NCBI RefSeq assembly: GCF_014237835.1
Contig: NZ_JACJVI010000003.1
Coordinates: 186,001 to 250,000 of the forward strand
DNA length: 64,000 nt
Origin: Rhizobium sp. AQ_MP
GTDB lineage: Bacteria > Pseudomonadota > Alphaproteobacteria > Rhizobiales > Rhizobiaceae
Reading direction: 5' to 3'
The notes under the pieces are model-generated. The model made no database searches. It was not told the origin of the DNA and saw only the letters and a program-made list of their open reading frames with translations. The position numbers were made by a program, and so were the translations under genes. Positions 9,220 through 18,735 of this stretch are shown one piece after another (positions within the stretch are counted from its first letter, which is position 1; each line of letters starts with the position of its first letter).

Positions 9220-10386
9220 GGGCTGCATCCTTCCGGTCGCCGGCGTTAGCGCCGCGCTGGCCGAGTTCTGTCATGACGAGATCGTCGCGATGGATCATCG
9301 CAGCGCGGCCGGCATAGCCGAGGATCTTCTCGATCTCGTTGGATTTGCGTCCGCAGATGCGGCGTGCCTCGTCGGCATCGTAACCTGCCAGCCCGCGGGC
9401 GATCTCGCGGCCCTCGGTCGTGACGATCGAGACGGTGTCGCCGCGATGAAAGGCGCCGGATACGGAGCGAACGCCCGCCGGCAGAAGGCTTTTGCCAGAG
9501 CGCAGCGCGCCTTCAGCGCCGTTGTCGACCTGAAGCGTACCGGCCGGCTGGAGCTGACCGGCAATCCAGGTCTTGCGCGCCGTGACCGGGGACTTGGACG
9601 CGGCAAACCAGGAATGGCGGGCGCCATTCTCGATGGCCGAGAGCGGATTCATGGTCTTGCCGGAGGCGATGATCATGGCGCAGCCGGCGCTGGTCGCGAT
9701 CTTGCCAGCGTCGATCTTGGTGCGCATGCCGCCGCGTGACAGTTCCGACGCTGCCCCTCCGGCCATGGCTTCGATGGCGGGGGTGATTTCGTTTATCGTA
9801 TCGAGGAACTGCGCGGTCGGGTCGATATGGGGCGGCGCCGTATAAAGGCCGTCGATGTCGGAGAGCAGGACGAGCAGGTCAGCACCGGCCATGGTGGCAA
9901 CGCGCGCGGCCAGGCGATCGTTGTCGCCATAGCGGATCTCGGTCGTCGCTACCGTATCGTTCTCGTTGATGATCGGCACGGCACCGATCTTCAGGAGTTG
10001 ATTGAGGGTGGCGCGGGCATTGAGATAACGGCGGCGCTCCTCGGTATCACCCAGCGTCAGCAGGATCTGGCCGGCGACGATCTGGTGGCGCGAGAGGCTT
10101 TCAGACCAGTGGCGGGCCAGCGCAATCTGGCCGACAGCGGCACAGGCCTGGCTCTCTTCGAGCTTCAGCGCGCCCGAGGGCATGTCGAGTACGGTGCGGC
10201 CGAGCGCGATCGCGCCCGAGGAGACAACGAGAACATCGGTGCCGCGGGCCTTGAGCGCGGCGATGTCATCGCAGATCGCGTCGAGCCAGGGCTTGCGAAT
10301 GCCTGAGCCACGATCGACCAGCAAAGCGGAGCCGATCTTGATAACGACACGCTTGACGCGGGAGAGCGAACGGAGCCTGGTGGACA

Positions 10387-10387
<1 letters not shown>
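9212..10387 (-). CDS. proB: Glutamate 5-kinase with PUA domain
   Basis: 391 residues. The amino-acid kinase domain (about 10-260) shows [32 protein letters not shown] and [10 protein letters not shown]. The C-terminal PUA domain (about 285-370) includes [18 protein letters not shown]. Known reaction: ATP phosphorylation of glutamate, the proline-inhibited first step. The start ATG overlaps the obgE stop (TGATG) and the 3' end overlaps proA by 8 bases, so obgE-proB-proA form one coupled unit. Confidence 0.96.
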
Positions 10388-11550
<1,163 letters not shown>

Positions 11551-11562
11551 TCAAAGAGTATC

Positions 11563-12423
11563 GTGAAGTTCGTCAGCTACAACATCCAGTATGGCTTCGG
11601 TCAGGACGGTTGTTTCGACCCTGTTCGAATCGCAGATAGCATCCGCGATGCCGATGTGATTGCGCTGCAGGAGGTCACGCGCGGATACAGCCGAAACGAT
11701 CATGCCGATCTGGTCGAGATCTTTTCCGCACAGTTTCCCGATTACTTTGCGGCCTTCGGGGCAGCCTGCGACGTGCTGGTGGATCACACCGTCGCCGATG
11801 GCCGGCTGCGCGAGCGGCGCTTCCAGTTCGGCAATATGGTGCTGTCGCGCTTCCCGATTCGCGCCACCCGCAACCTGCTGCTGCCGCGTAACCGCACCTT
11901 CGACAAGCTGAACCTCCAGCGGGGTGCGCTGGAGACGGTCATCGACGCGCCAGGCGGGGCGTTGCGGGTATATTCGGTCCATCTCGACCATGTCTCCCCG
12001 GACGAACGCATCGCGCAGATCGCCTTTCTCAAGGAGCGTGTCTGCGGCTATCTCTCCGAGGGAGGGGCACTGACGGGTGCGATCGAGTTCGCGGTTTCGG
12101 ATCCGCCGCTGCCGGAGGACTTTGTCATCATGGGCGATTTCAACATGGAGCCGGAGAGCCCCGAATACATCGCCATGGTCGGGCGCAACGACGCCTATTA
12201 CGGACGCGCGCCGAGGGCGGGATTTCCGACCGATGCCGAAGCATATCTCAAGGCCCGTCCCGAGGGCGGTCATAGCTGGATCAGCGAGGACGGTTCGCGG
12301 CGTATGCATCTCGACTACTGCTTCGTCAGTGGTGGTCTGGTTTCCCGGCTCAAGACCTGCCGGGTGGACGTGTCGGCCGTGGGATCTGACCATCTGCCTG
12401 TTTGGGTTGAGCTTAGGGAGTAG
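11563..12423 (+). CDS. Endonuclease/exonuclease/phosphatase (EEP) family protein
   Basis: 286 residues with a GTG start at 11563 (VKFVSYNIQYGFGQ), GCGGAGG 12 bases upstream. EEP motifs: ALQEVTRG, VYSVHLDHVSPDERIAQ, MGDFNMEPESPEY, HLDYCFVSG, and the catalytic SDHLPVWVEL. The metal and acid/base residues (Asn, Glu, Asp-x-Asn, Asp-His) look intact, so it is active; substrate (nucleic acid, phospholipid or other phosphodiester) is unknown. No signal peptide. It is divergent from obgE across 87 bp, and convergent with a GNAT pair across a hairpin. Confidence 0.85.
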   Translation: MKFVSYNIQYGFGQDGCFDPVRIADSIRDADVIALQEVTRGYSRNDHADLVEIFSAQFPDYFAAFGAACDVLVDHTVADGRLRERRFQFGNMVLSRFPIRATRNLLLPRNRTFDKLNLQRGALETVIDAPGGALRVYSVHLDHVSPDERIAQIAFLKERVCGYLSEGGALTGAIEFAVSDPPLPEDFVIMGDFNMEPESPEYIAMVGRNDAYYGRAPRAGFPTDAEAYLKARPEGGHSWISEDGSRRMHLDYCFVSGGLVSRLKTCRVDVSAVGSDHLPVWVELRE

Positions 12424-12426
12424 TGG

Positions 12427-12449
12427 CTCCGGGCGACGAGCGCCCGGAG
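12427..12449. terminator. Hairpin between convergent EEP and GNAT genes
   Basis: Perfect 9-bp stem CTCCGGGCG/CGCCCGGAG with loop ACGAG, immediately after the EEP stop. No U-tract on either strand, so terminator strength is uncertain. Confidence 0.5.
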
Positions 12450-12458
12450 TATTGCTGG

Positions 12459-13046
12459 CTATGCTTCTCGTCGTCTGCCTGAAAAATCCGTCAGGCTAAG
12501 GCGCGTCTCAACGAGCGGCACCATCTGTCCGCGCGCTTTCGAGTAGACGTCACGCACCCCGATGATGCGGAAGCCGCGGCCTTCCAGCACCCGGAGCGAA
12601 GCCGGGTTGTCGGCAAAGGCGCCGCTTGCGATCTCGACCCCGGGCATACGGCGAAAGAAGCGCTCAAGAGCTGCCTCGACCGCTTCGGACATGATGCCCT
12701 TGCCCCAATAGAAGCGGTTCAGCCAGTATCCCAGGTGCCAGAGGCCATGGCGGACTTCCAGCGAGACGACGCCGACATGCACCCCATCCAAGGTGATGGC
12801 GAAGTGCCAATCCGGCTTCAGGCCTGCGGTCACCATGTTGAGCCAATCGCGCCCATCCTCCCGATCATAGGGAACGGGTACGCGGGTCAGCATGCGGGCG
12901 ACGGCGAAATCGCCGAGCGAGTTGGCGATGGCGTCCGCATCCTGCATCCGGTGCGGGCGCAGGACGAGCCGTTGGGTTTCGATGACCGGGCAGGGGCCCG
13001 GCATTGTCGGTGCCGTGACCGGTCTTTCGGCCAGCATCGCGCTCAT
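12459..13046 (-). CDS. GNAT family N-acetyltransferase (second of pair)
   Basis: 195 residues from MSAMLAERPVTAP at 13046. Acetyltransferase_3 (RimJ/RimL-like) features: ETQRLVLRPHRMQDADAIA, LGYWLNRFYWGKGIMSEAV (acetyl-CoA loop) and NPASLRVLEGRGFR. The start overlaps the stop of the upstream GNAT gene (ATGA), and the two proteins resemble each other, suggesting a local duplication. The acceptor (ribosomal protein N-terminus or small molecule) is not predictable. Confidence 0.87.
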   Translation of the reverse strand: MSAMLAERPVTAPTMPGPCPVIETQRLVLRPHRMQDADAIANSLGDFAVARMLTRVPVPYDREDGRDWLNMVTAGLKPDWHFAITLDGVHVGVVSLEVRHGLWHLGYWLNRFYWGKGIMSEAVEAALERFFRRMPGVEIASGAFADNPASLRVLEGRGFRIIGVRDVYSKARGQMVPLVETRLSLTDFSGRRREA

Positions 13047-13681
13047 CGCATTTCCCCCCAGCTCTTCAGGGACAACCAGGTCTTGCGGTCGAGCCTGTAC
13101 CATTCGACGGGCACAGTGCCGCCCATGGCGAGGTTGCCGACCATGCCGGTGCCCTGGAACTGGAAGCCGCACTTCTGGATGACACGGCGCGAGGCGATGT
13201 TGGTCACCCGGCAGCGCGCATCGATGCGGGAAACCCATTCGCGGGTGCGGAAGGCCATGTCGATCAACGCATGGGTTGCTTCCGTCGCATAACCCTTGTT
13301 CCAGTAGGGTTCGCCCAGCCAATAGCCCATTTCCAGGATGGTATCGTCGGCCGGATTGGGCTCCAGCGCGCAGCAGCCGAGAAACTCGCCATTGTCCGCT
13401 TTCGTGATGGCATAGACGCACTTGCCAATCTCGCCGATATTCGTGCGTCGCACGAAGTCGGCCGCGTCTTTTGCCGTGTAGGGATGCGGCATGCGCGCCA
13501 CCATGGTGGCGATGGCGGCGTTGTTGGCGAGATGGGCAAGGGCGTCGATGTCTTCGATGTGGGGTGCGCGCAGGACCAGCCTTTGCGACAACAAGACAGG
13601 GCAATCGCTCCTCGGCCGATCGGGCCTTGGCCGCTCTTCGGGCGACCGTGACTGGTCATCCCTCATCAATAAGCTTTCCAT
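13043..13681 (-). CDS. GNAT family N-acetyltransferase (first of pair)
   Basis: 212 residues; AAGGAG lies 8 bases before the ATG at 13681. RimJ/RimL-type motifs: SQRLVLRAPHIEDIDALA, LEMGYWLGEPYWNKGYATEA (acetyl-CoA binding) and NIASRRVIQKCGF. The first 30 residues are a charged Arg/Pro-rich tail. It is translationally coupled to a paralogous GNAT gene downstream (4-bp overlap). Substrate unknown. Confidence 0.87.
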   Translation of the reverse strand: MESLLMRDDQSRSPEERPRPDRPRSDCPVLLSQRLVLRAPHIEDIDALAHLANNAAIATMVARMPHPYTAKDAADFVRRTNIGEIGKCVYAITKADNGEFLGCCALEPNPADDTILEMGYWLGEPYWNKGYATEATHALIDMAFRTREWVSRIDARCRVTNIASRRVIQKCGFQFQGTGMVGNLAMGGTVPVEWYRLDRKTWLSLKSWGEMR

Positions 13682-13705
13682 GGTTCAGTCTCCTTCGTTG
13701 GACAA

Positions 13706-13742
13706 GAAAAAAGGGGAGATGGCGCCCCATCTCCCCTTTTTT
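13706..13742. terminator. Strong bidirectional terminator
   Basis: 10-bp stem GGGGAGATGG/CCATCTCCCC with a 4-base loop, flanked by an A-run on the left and a T-run on the right, so it can work on both strands. It separates rpmA (upstream, minus strand) from the GNAT pair. Confidence 0.85.
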
Positions 13743-13807
13743 CTAGACTGAACCTGGTGCGGTCAGCCGGGTCGATGAGACGCCGGCTGTTTTAGAGCGC
13801 TACCGGC

Positions 13808-14077
13808 TTATTCCGCTGCTTCGGCTTTCGGCATTACAGACACGTAGACTCGACCGTTCGACTTCGTACGGTAGTCCACGTTGCCGGCCGTAAGTGCAAA
13901 GAGGGTATGGTCCTTGCCCATGCCGACATTCGCGCCCGGATGCCACTGGGTGCCGCGCTGACGCACGATGATGTTGCCCGGAATGACGATTTCGCCACCG
14001 AACTTCTTCACGCCGAGGCGCTTGGAATTGGAATCGCGACCGTTGCGCGAGGAACCGCCAGCTTTTTTGTGTGCCAT
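13808..14077 (-). CDS. rpmA: 50S ribosomal protein L27
   Basis: 89 residues with the canonical N-terminus [16 protein letters not shown] and [11 protein letters not shown], followed by [13 protein letters not shown] and DHTLFAL. There is no N-terminal cleavage extension of the Firmicute type. Known role: its N-terminus reaches the peptidyl-transferase centre. It is cotranscribed with rplU, 36 bp upstream, as nearly always. Confidence 0.98.
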   Translation of the reverse strand: MAHKKAGGSSRNGRDSNSKRLGVKKFGGEIVIPGNIIVRQRGTQWHPGANVGMGKDHTLFALTAGNVDYRTKSNGRVYVSVMPKAEAAE

Positions 14078-14113
14078 GGGAGTTCTCCTTTAAACCTTGT
14101 AGTTAGACGCGCT

Positions 14114-14428
14114 TCAGGCAGCGACGATGTCGGTGATGCGCACCACGGTGTGGTGCTGACGATGGCCGCGCGAACGCTTCGAGTTCTGGCGACGACGCTT
14201 CTTGAAGGCGATGACCTTCTTGCCGCGGGTCTGCTCGACAACTTCGGCCTTGACCTTGGCGCCAGCCACGAAGGGCGCGCCGATGGTTGCGGTTTCGCCT
14301 TCGCCGACGACGAGAATCTCGGTGAATTCGATGGTTGCGCCAGCTTCGGCTTCCAGCTTTTCGATGGTCAGCACGTCGTTGGCGTTCACGCGGTACTGCT
14401 TACCGCCGGTCTTGATGACTGCGAACAT
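14114..14428 (-). CDS. rplU: 50S ribosomal protein L21
   Basis: 104 residues beginning [19 protein letters not shown], the universal L21 start. It also has the basic [21 protein letters not shown] segment and the terminal [13 protein letters not shown]. Known role: early 50S assembly protein contacting 23S rRNA domain I and L20. First gene of the rplU-rpmA operon, preceded by a structured leader. Confidence 0.98.
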   Translation of the reverse strand: MFAVIKTGGKQYRVNANDVLTIEKLEAEAGATIEFTEILVVGEGETATIGAPFVAGAKVKAEVVEQTRGKKVIAFKKRRRQNSKRSRGHRQHHTVVRITDIVAA

Positions 14429-14458
14429 TTTTTATCCTTTCATGTTCGTTCCGGCTCT

Positions 14459-14540
14459 CCCCTTGCGAGGGGCCGTCTTTTTGCCAGTCGGAGGAGCGGG
14501 ACTTTTGGGTCCCGCCGGTTGGGCTTCGCGGATCGCGAAG
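14459..14540 (-). promoter_or_regulatory. Structured rplU leader with three hairpins
   Basis: The 263-bp gap upstream of rplU contains three consecutive inverted repeats: 14459-14472 (CCCCT/AGGGG, 4-base loop), 14496-14515 (GCGGGAC/GTCCCGC, 6-base loop) and 14524-14540 (CTTCGCG-GAT-CGCGAAG). Such a stem series in front of a ribosomal-protein operon suggests an autoregulatory or attenuation leader. This is inference only; the promoter was not located, and the rest of the gap to phnN shows nothing I can name. Confidence 0.4.
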
Positions 14541-14691
14541 AACGAAAGGCGCAGTTCGCCCACGCTTTAAGTCGAGGGTCGCATACGTGAGGGTGGGCGG
14601 GGTGTCAAGGAGAAAGCGGCAAAAAGCCCGCGCGCGCAGCGCTTAGAGCAGGCCGTGTGGCATCACAATCAATTTTCACGCGCAATTGCGC

Positions 14692-15294
14692 TCAGACTTC
14701 GCTCCGCAAACCTTCGACGATGTCCACCAGTCGCCTGCCTGCCACAGCCAGATCCCCGCTGTTGTCGATGGTCACGACATGCATGTCCTCGGGCAAGGGA
14801 TCCGTTGCGCGGGCAAGTCTTGCCTCGATATCGGCTGCCGTTTCGCGTCCGCGCGCTGAGAGACGCTTTGCCAGCACCTCCGGGTGGGCCGTGACGTTGA
14901 TCACCAGCAGACGGGGAAAGGCGGTCCGAAACGCATCAAGTGCAGAGCGGGATCCGTTGACGATGACGATATGGCCGGCGGCAAGGTCGTCATGGACACT
15001 GGCCGGAATGCCATAGCCGAGGCCGTGGGCCTTCCAGTGCACGGCAAAGGCGCCTGACCGCGCGAGGGTCTCGAAGGTCTCAGCGGTGACGGGTTCGTGG
15101 TCCTCGCCGATGGAATCCTTCGGGCGTGTGATCATTCGGCGTACGAAGTGTATATCCGTGAGACCGGAGAACCGCTTGCGGGCGAAGTCCATAAGACTGT
15201 CCTTGCCGACGCCGCTCGGGCCGACGACGGCAATCACCGCGCCCCGTGCCGGCGGATCTCCTTCCGGTGCCACGCCTGTCGCCGCTTGTGTCAT
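14692..15294 (-). CDS. phnN: Ribose 1,5-bisphosphate phosphokinase PhnN
   Basis: 200 residues, guanylate-kinase-like fold. P-loop GPSGVGKDSL (about 26-35), HFVRRMITRP, and a lid region AKRLSARGRET. Known reaction: ATP + ribose 1,5-bisphosphate to PRPP, the last step salvaging the C-P lyase sugar product. The start overlaps the phnM stop (TGATG). It is the last gene of the phn operon. Confidence 0.93.
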   Translation of the reverse strand: MTQAATGVAPEGDPPARGAVIAVVGPSGVGKDSLMDFARKRFSGLTDIHFVRRMITRPKDSIGEDHEPVTAETFETLARSGAFAVHWKAHGLGYGIPASVHDDLAAGHIVIVNGSRSALDAFRTAFPRLLVINVTAHPEVLAKRLSARGRETAADIEARLARATDPLPEDMHVVTIDNSGDLAVAGRRLVDIVEGLRSEV

Positions 15295-16430
15295 CAGGCC
15301 ACCCGGCGCCCTTCGCGCCAGACGGCGCGGATCACCGGCACGCCTTCATCGCGGCGTAAGCGGACGAGATCGGCACGCAGCCCGGTTTCGATGCGACCGC
15401 GGTCGTCGAGGCTGACGGTGCGGGCGGGCGTCGCCGTGACCATGGCGATGGCCTGGGGGAGCGAGATGCCATCGATCTCGTCTGCCAGAACGAAGCTCGC
15501 ATGCAGCAGGCTGAGCGGTACGTAGTCGGAGGAGAGGACGTCGAGCACGCCGCGCTTGGCGAGGTCACGGGCGGCGATGTTGCCGGAATGGGACTTGCCG
15601 CGCACGACGTTGGGGGCCCCCATCAGCACGCTCATGCCCGATTGGTGCGAGGCCTCTGCGGCCTCGATGCTGGTCGGAAATTCCGCGAGTTTCACGCCAT
15701 GGCCCTTCGCTTCCTCGACATGGGCGAGCGTCGCATCGTCATGGCTTGCGACCGTGATGCCACGCTCGGCGCAGGCCTTGGCGAGTGTATCGCGATGCAA
15801 TGTCGAAAAGCGCTGCGAGAGCTGCAGGCGGCTTTCGACGAAGCGGGCGAACTGTTCGTCGGTCAGGCCGCGCTTGGTCTTGTAGTAGAGCGTGTACTGC
15901 TCCATCGTCTGGAACTGACGCTGGCCCGGGGAATGGTCCATCAGCGATACCAGGCGCACATGCGGGTCGTTCTCGAAGTCAGCGAAATGCTCCAGCACAT
16001 TGTCGGAGGCGACTTCACAGCGCAGGTGGATGAGGTGCTCCGCGCGCAGGCGGTCGTCGCGTTCGGCGGCCTGGATCGCATCCGCCATGTCGCGCATCTC
16101 GCCCTTGTCGAAGCCGCCGTCCTCGTCCGAGCCCATGCGCAGGCAGTCGAAGACGGTGGTGATGCCGGAAGTGACGATCTGTGCATCATGGGCCTGGATG
16201 GCCGAGGTCATGTGCCAGCGCACGCCGGGGCGGGGCGAGTAATGGGACTCCAGGTGATCGGTGTGCAGTTCGACGAGGCCCGGGATCAGGTAGTCGCCGC
16301 CCAAGTCCTCGCCGGTGCTGCTCGGGCCTTCATCGATTTCGGCGATCAGGCCGTCGCGGACCACGACACTGCCGTCGACGATCCGGTCTTCAAGGACGAT
16401 GCGGGCATTGGAAAAGATCTGTTCGGACAT
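15294..16430 (-). CDS. phnM: Alpha-D-ribose 1-methylphosphonate 5-triphosphate diphosphatase
   Basis: 378 residues of the amidohydrolase superfamily. Metal-binding HTDHLESHYSPRPG near residue 55, a conserved DHSPGQRQF, SHDDAT, and the late SSDYVPLSLLHA. Known reaction: releases pyrophosphate from ribose 1-methylphosphonate 5-triphosphate before PhnJ cleaves the C-P bond. It is 4 bases downstream of the DUF1045 gene and overlaps phnN, inside the phn operon. Confidence 0.95.
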   Translation of the reverse strand: MSEQIFSNARIVLEDRIVDGSVVVRDGLIAEIDEGPSSTGEDLGGDYLIPGLVELHTDHLESHYSPRPGVRWHMTSAIQAHDAQIVTSGITTVFDCLRMGSDEDGGFDKGEMRDMADAIQAAERDDRLRAEHLIHLRCEVASDNVLEHFADFENDPHVRLVSLMDHSPGQRQFQTMEQYTLYYKTKRGLTDEQFARFVESRLQLSQRFSTLHRDTLAKACAERGITVASHDDATLAHVEEAKGHGVKLAEFPTSIEAAEASHQSGMSVLMGAPNVVRGKSHSGNIAARDLAKRGVLDVLSSDYVPLSLLHASFVLADEIDGISLPQAIAMVTATPARTVSLDDRGRIETGLRADLVRLRRDEGVPVIRAVWREGRRVA

Positions 16431-16434
16431 GGGA

Positions 16435-17142
16435 TCAGCCGTTCTGTTGGGCAGCCTTCAACGGCAGCCATGAATGGACGAGAAAGGGCGCGCCGCGCTC
16501 GGGCTCGACGAAGAGTACAAGACCGTCGATCCGCAGGGGACGTCCGATGAAAGATGCAAATCTGTCGGCAAGGATGCCGGCCATGACAGGCGCCTGGGCT
16601 TCCGGCACGGGCCCGGTTAGCGTCATGTGGAAGCGGAAGTCGTCGAAGACGTAAGGATAACCCCAGCGCATGAGGTTTTCACGTTGACCGGGCGGCAGTG
16701 TGTCCGGCTTGCGCCTTGCGATATCCGCTTCGGACAGCGGGGCGCGGAAGGGCTCGAAGGTTTCGACCACATCGGCTGCGAATTGCTGCAGCGGCGGATG
16801 AAGGCTTTCGGGAACCAGTGCGAAGAATTGACCAAGCTGGCCGACGGTCACGGATGGGATATCGAAGGCGGAGGTATCCGCAGCAAAGGCTTCCATCGCC
16901 TTCAGGAGATCTGCTTCCCTTTTGTCCTCTGCCAGGTGAAAGGGAGCCTTGAGTGTTGCGTGAAAGCCGTAGCGCCTGGGATCGGCCGTCAGCGCATCCA
17001 GGTTTTCGGCCGAAAGACCGCCTTCCGCTGCCCTTGCATAGCCGACATTGGTGTAGGCATCGCGTCCGAGCCACTCCGCTGCCGTCAGGTTGAGCGGATC
17101 GTCGGCGGAAGGGGCGAAATAGAGGGCGTAACGCACGTGCAT
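16435..17142 (-). CDS. DUF1045 phosphonate-operon protein (2H phosphoesterase-like)
   Basis: 235 residues. Two H-x-T motifs, HATLKAPFHL (about residue 64) and FHMTLTGPV (about 190), match the paired HxT signature of 2H phosphoesterases. DUF1045 proteins recur in rhizobial phn operons between phnE and phnM. Inferred: hydrolysis of a cyclic phosphate intermediate such as ribose 1,2-cyclic phosphate 5-phosphate, replacing PhnP, which I do not find in this locus. The sequence alone does not prove the substrate. Confidence 0.82.
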   Translation of the reverse strand: MHVRYALYFAPSADDPLNLTAAEWLGRDAYTNVGYARAAEGGLSAENLDALTADPRRYGFHATLKAPFHLAEDKREADLLKAMEAFAADTSAFDIPSVTVGQLGQFFALVPESLHPPLQQFAADVVETFEPFRAPLSEADIARRKPDTLPPGQRENLMRWGYPYVFDDFRFHMTLTGPVPEAQAPVMAGILADRFASFIGRPLRIDGLVLFVEPERGAPFLVHSWLPLKAAQQNG

Positions 17143-17189
17143 GTCTTTCGTGTCAGGTAGCGCGGGGTTCTATCCCCGCGCCTTTCATG

Positions 17190-18728
17190 TCAGTGGCGAC
17201 TCTTGCCGATCAGGCGTGAGCGCAGGCTATTGGAGATGGCGTCGAAGAGAAACACCACGATCAGGATCAAGAGCACCATGTAGGCGACATTTTCCCAGTC
17301 GGAATTGGTGCGCATGGCTTCCCAGAGTTTGAGACCGATGCCGCCGGCACCGACGGCACCGATGATCGTGGCCGAGCGGGTGTTCGATTCCCAGAAGTAG
17401 AGCGCCTGGGAGGCAAAGACCGGCATGACTTGCGGCAGCACACCGAATCGCTGCACGGCTGCCGACGGGGCGCCGACGGATTTGACGCCCTCGCGCTGCT
17501 TGTCGTCGATGTTTTCAAGCGCTTCGGCGTAGAGCTTTCCAAGCGTGCCTGCATCGGTAATGAAGATCGCCGAGATGCCAGCGAGTGGTCCGGGACCAAA
17601 GGCGCGGGTGAAGAACAGCGCCCAGATCAGCATGTCGACCGACCGGACGAAGTCGAAGAAGCGCTTGGTCAACTGGTTGACGGGGCGGTTGCGGGTGATG
17701 TTGCGCGCCGCGATGAAGGACAGCGGGAAGGCGACGAGAACCGCGAGAAGCGTGCCCATGAAGGCCATGACGATGGTCTGAAGCAGCTTGGTCCAGACGT
17801 CGAGATGCTGCCAGGAGGCGTTATAGAGGATGTTGTTCCAGGCCAGTGCCAGATTGCTCATCTTCGGATCGATGCGTTCATCCGAGGTAATCTTCTGCCA
17901 GACTTCGCCCGTGGAGAGGCCGAAGAAAGGCGAGTTGGTATCAAAGATGAAGTTTTCCCAGCCGAAGAAGCGCTTGCGGACGCGGACACGGTCAGAGGAA
18001 ACGTCGATCCAGCCGGCGGAACCGAAATAGGCGACAACACGACCGCCCTCGAGGCGTTGCTCCACCCAGTCCGGACTGCTGCCTTCAATCGTGACGGTAT
18101 CCCTGACTGCATCAAGCAGCAGAGTGACCGTCTCGTCGCCTCGCTTCAGCGTCACTCTACCACCCGAGATATCGAGTGAAGCGCTATCCGACAATGCGAC
18201 GCGGGCTTCCGTGATGACCTCTTGCGATGTCGCCGCCGCCGCTGTCGTCGGTGCTGCTGACTGCGTTCCGGTGGTTGCGGCCGGTGCCGGTGCCTGCGGT
18301 GTCGGGGATGCCATGAAGCTGAAAGAGGAGCCGGCTTTCGGGGCAGCGGAAGCCGGGGCGGCAGCCGACGGCGTAGCCGTCTCTGACCGGTTTATCGTTT
18401 CGCGTGTCGTTTCAATCCAGTCGGGGTTCGGATTGGGACCGATCGGATCGAAGCGGGGATAGCTGATCGTCAGCGCTCCATCCCGGTCAATGTCGAATTC
18501 CGGACGGATTTCGTAGGACACCCAGTCGGCGAGGTAATTGCCCGCGATGCCCCAATTGGCTTCAGAGAGCGTCTTGCCAATGGCGAAGAACCACCAGCAG
18601 AACAGGAAATAGAGCGCGACAATCCCGACCGAGACGGGGATCCGATAGCGTTGCCAGAAACTGCGCTCCAGCACCTGCGGATAGCGTTCAGCCAGACGGT
18701 TCAGTTCGGCGGCGTTCATCATGGACAT
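17190..18728 (-). CDS. phnE: Phosphonate ABC transporter permease PhnE2 (long form)
   Basis: About 512 residues from MSMMNAAELNRLA at 18728 (an ATG at 18722 is also possible). This is roughly twice the length of a plain PhnE permease. One N-terminal membrane segment (VGIVALYFLFCWWFF, about 32-46) is followed by about 200 mostly soluble residues with an Ala/Pro/Thr-rich stretch. The binding-protein-dependent permease domain comes at the C-terminus (FMGTLLAVLVAFPLSFIAARNI; EAA-type ALENIDDKQREGVKSVGA). Phosphonate uptake with PhnC, PhnD and PhnE1. The inserted segment is probably periplasmic. Confidence 0.88.
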   Translation of the reverse strand: MSMMNAAELNRLAERYPQVLERSFWQRYRIPVSVGIVALYFLFCWWFFAIGKTLSEANWGIAGNYLADWVSYEIRPEFDIDRDGALTISYPRFDPIGPNPNPDWIETTRETINRSETATPSAAAPASAAPKAGSSFSFMASPTPQAPAPAATTGTQSAAPTTAAAATSQEVITEARVALSDSASLDISGGRVTLKRGDETVTLLLDAVRDTVTIEGSSPDWVEQRLEGGRVVAYFGSAGWIDVSSDRVRVRKRFFGWENFIFDTNSPFFGLSTGEVWQKITSDERIDPKMSNLALAWNNILYNASWQHLDVWTKLLQTIVMAFMGTLLAVLVAFPLSFIAARNITRNRPVNQLTKRFFDFVRSVDMLIWALFFTRAFGPGPLAGISAIFITDAGTLGKLYAEALENIDDKQREGVKSVGAPSAAVQRFGVLPQVMPVFASQALYFWESNTRSATIIGAVGAGGIGLKLWEAMRTNSDWENVAYMVLLILIVVFLFDAISNSLRSRLIGKSRH

Positions 18729-18735
18729 CAAAACC

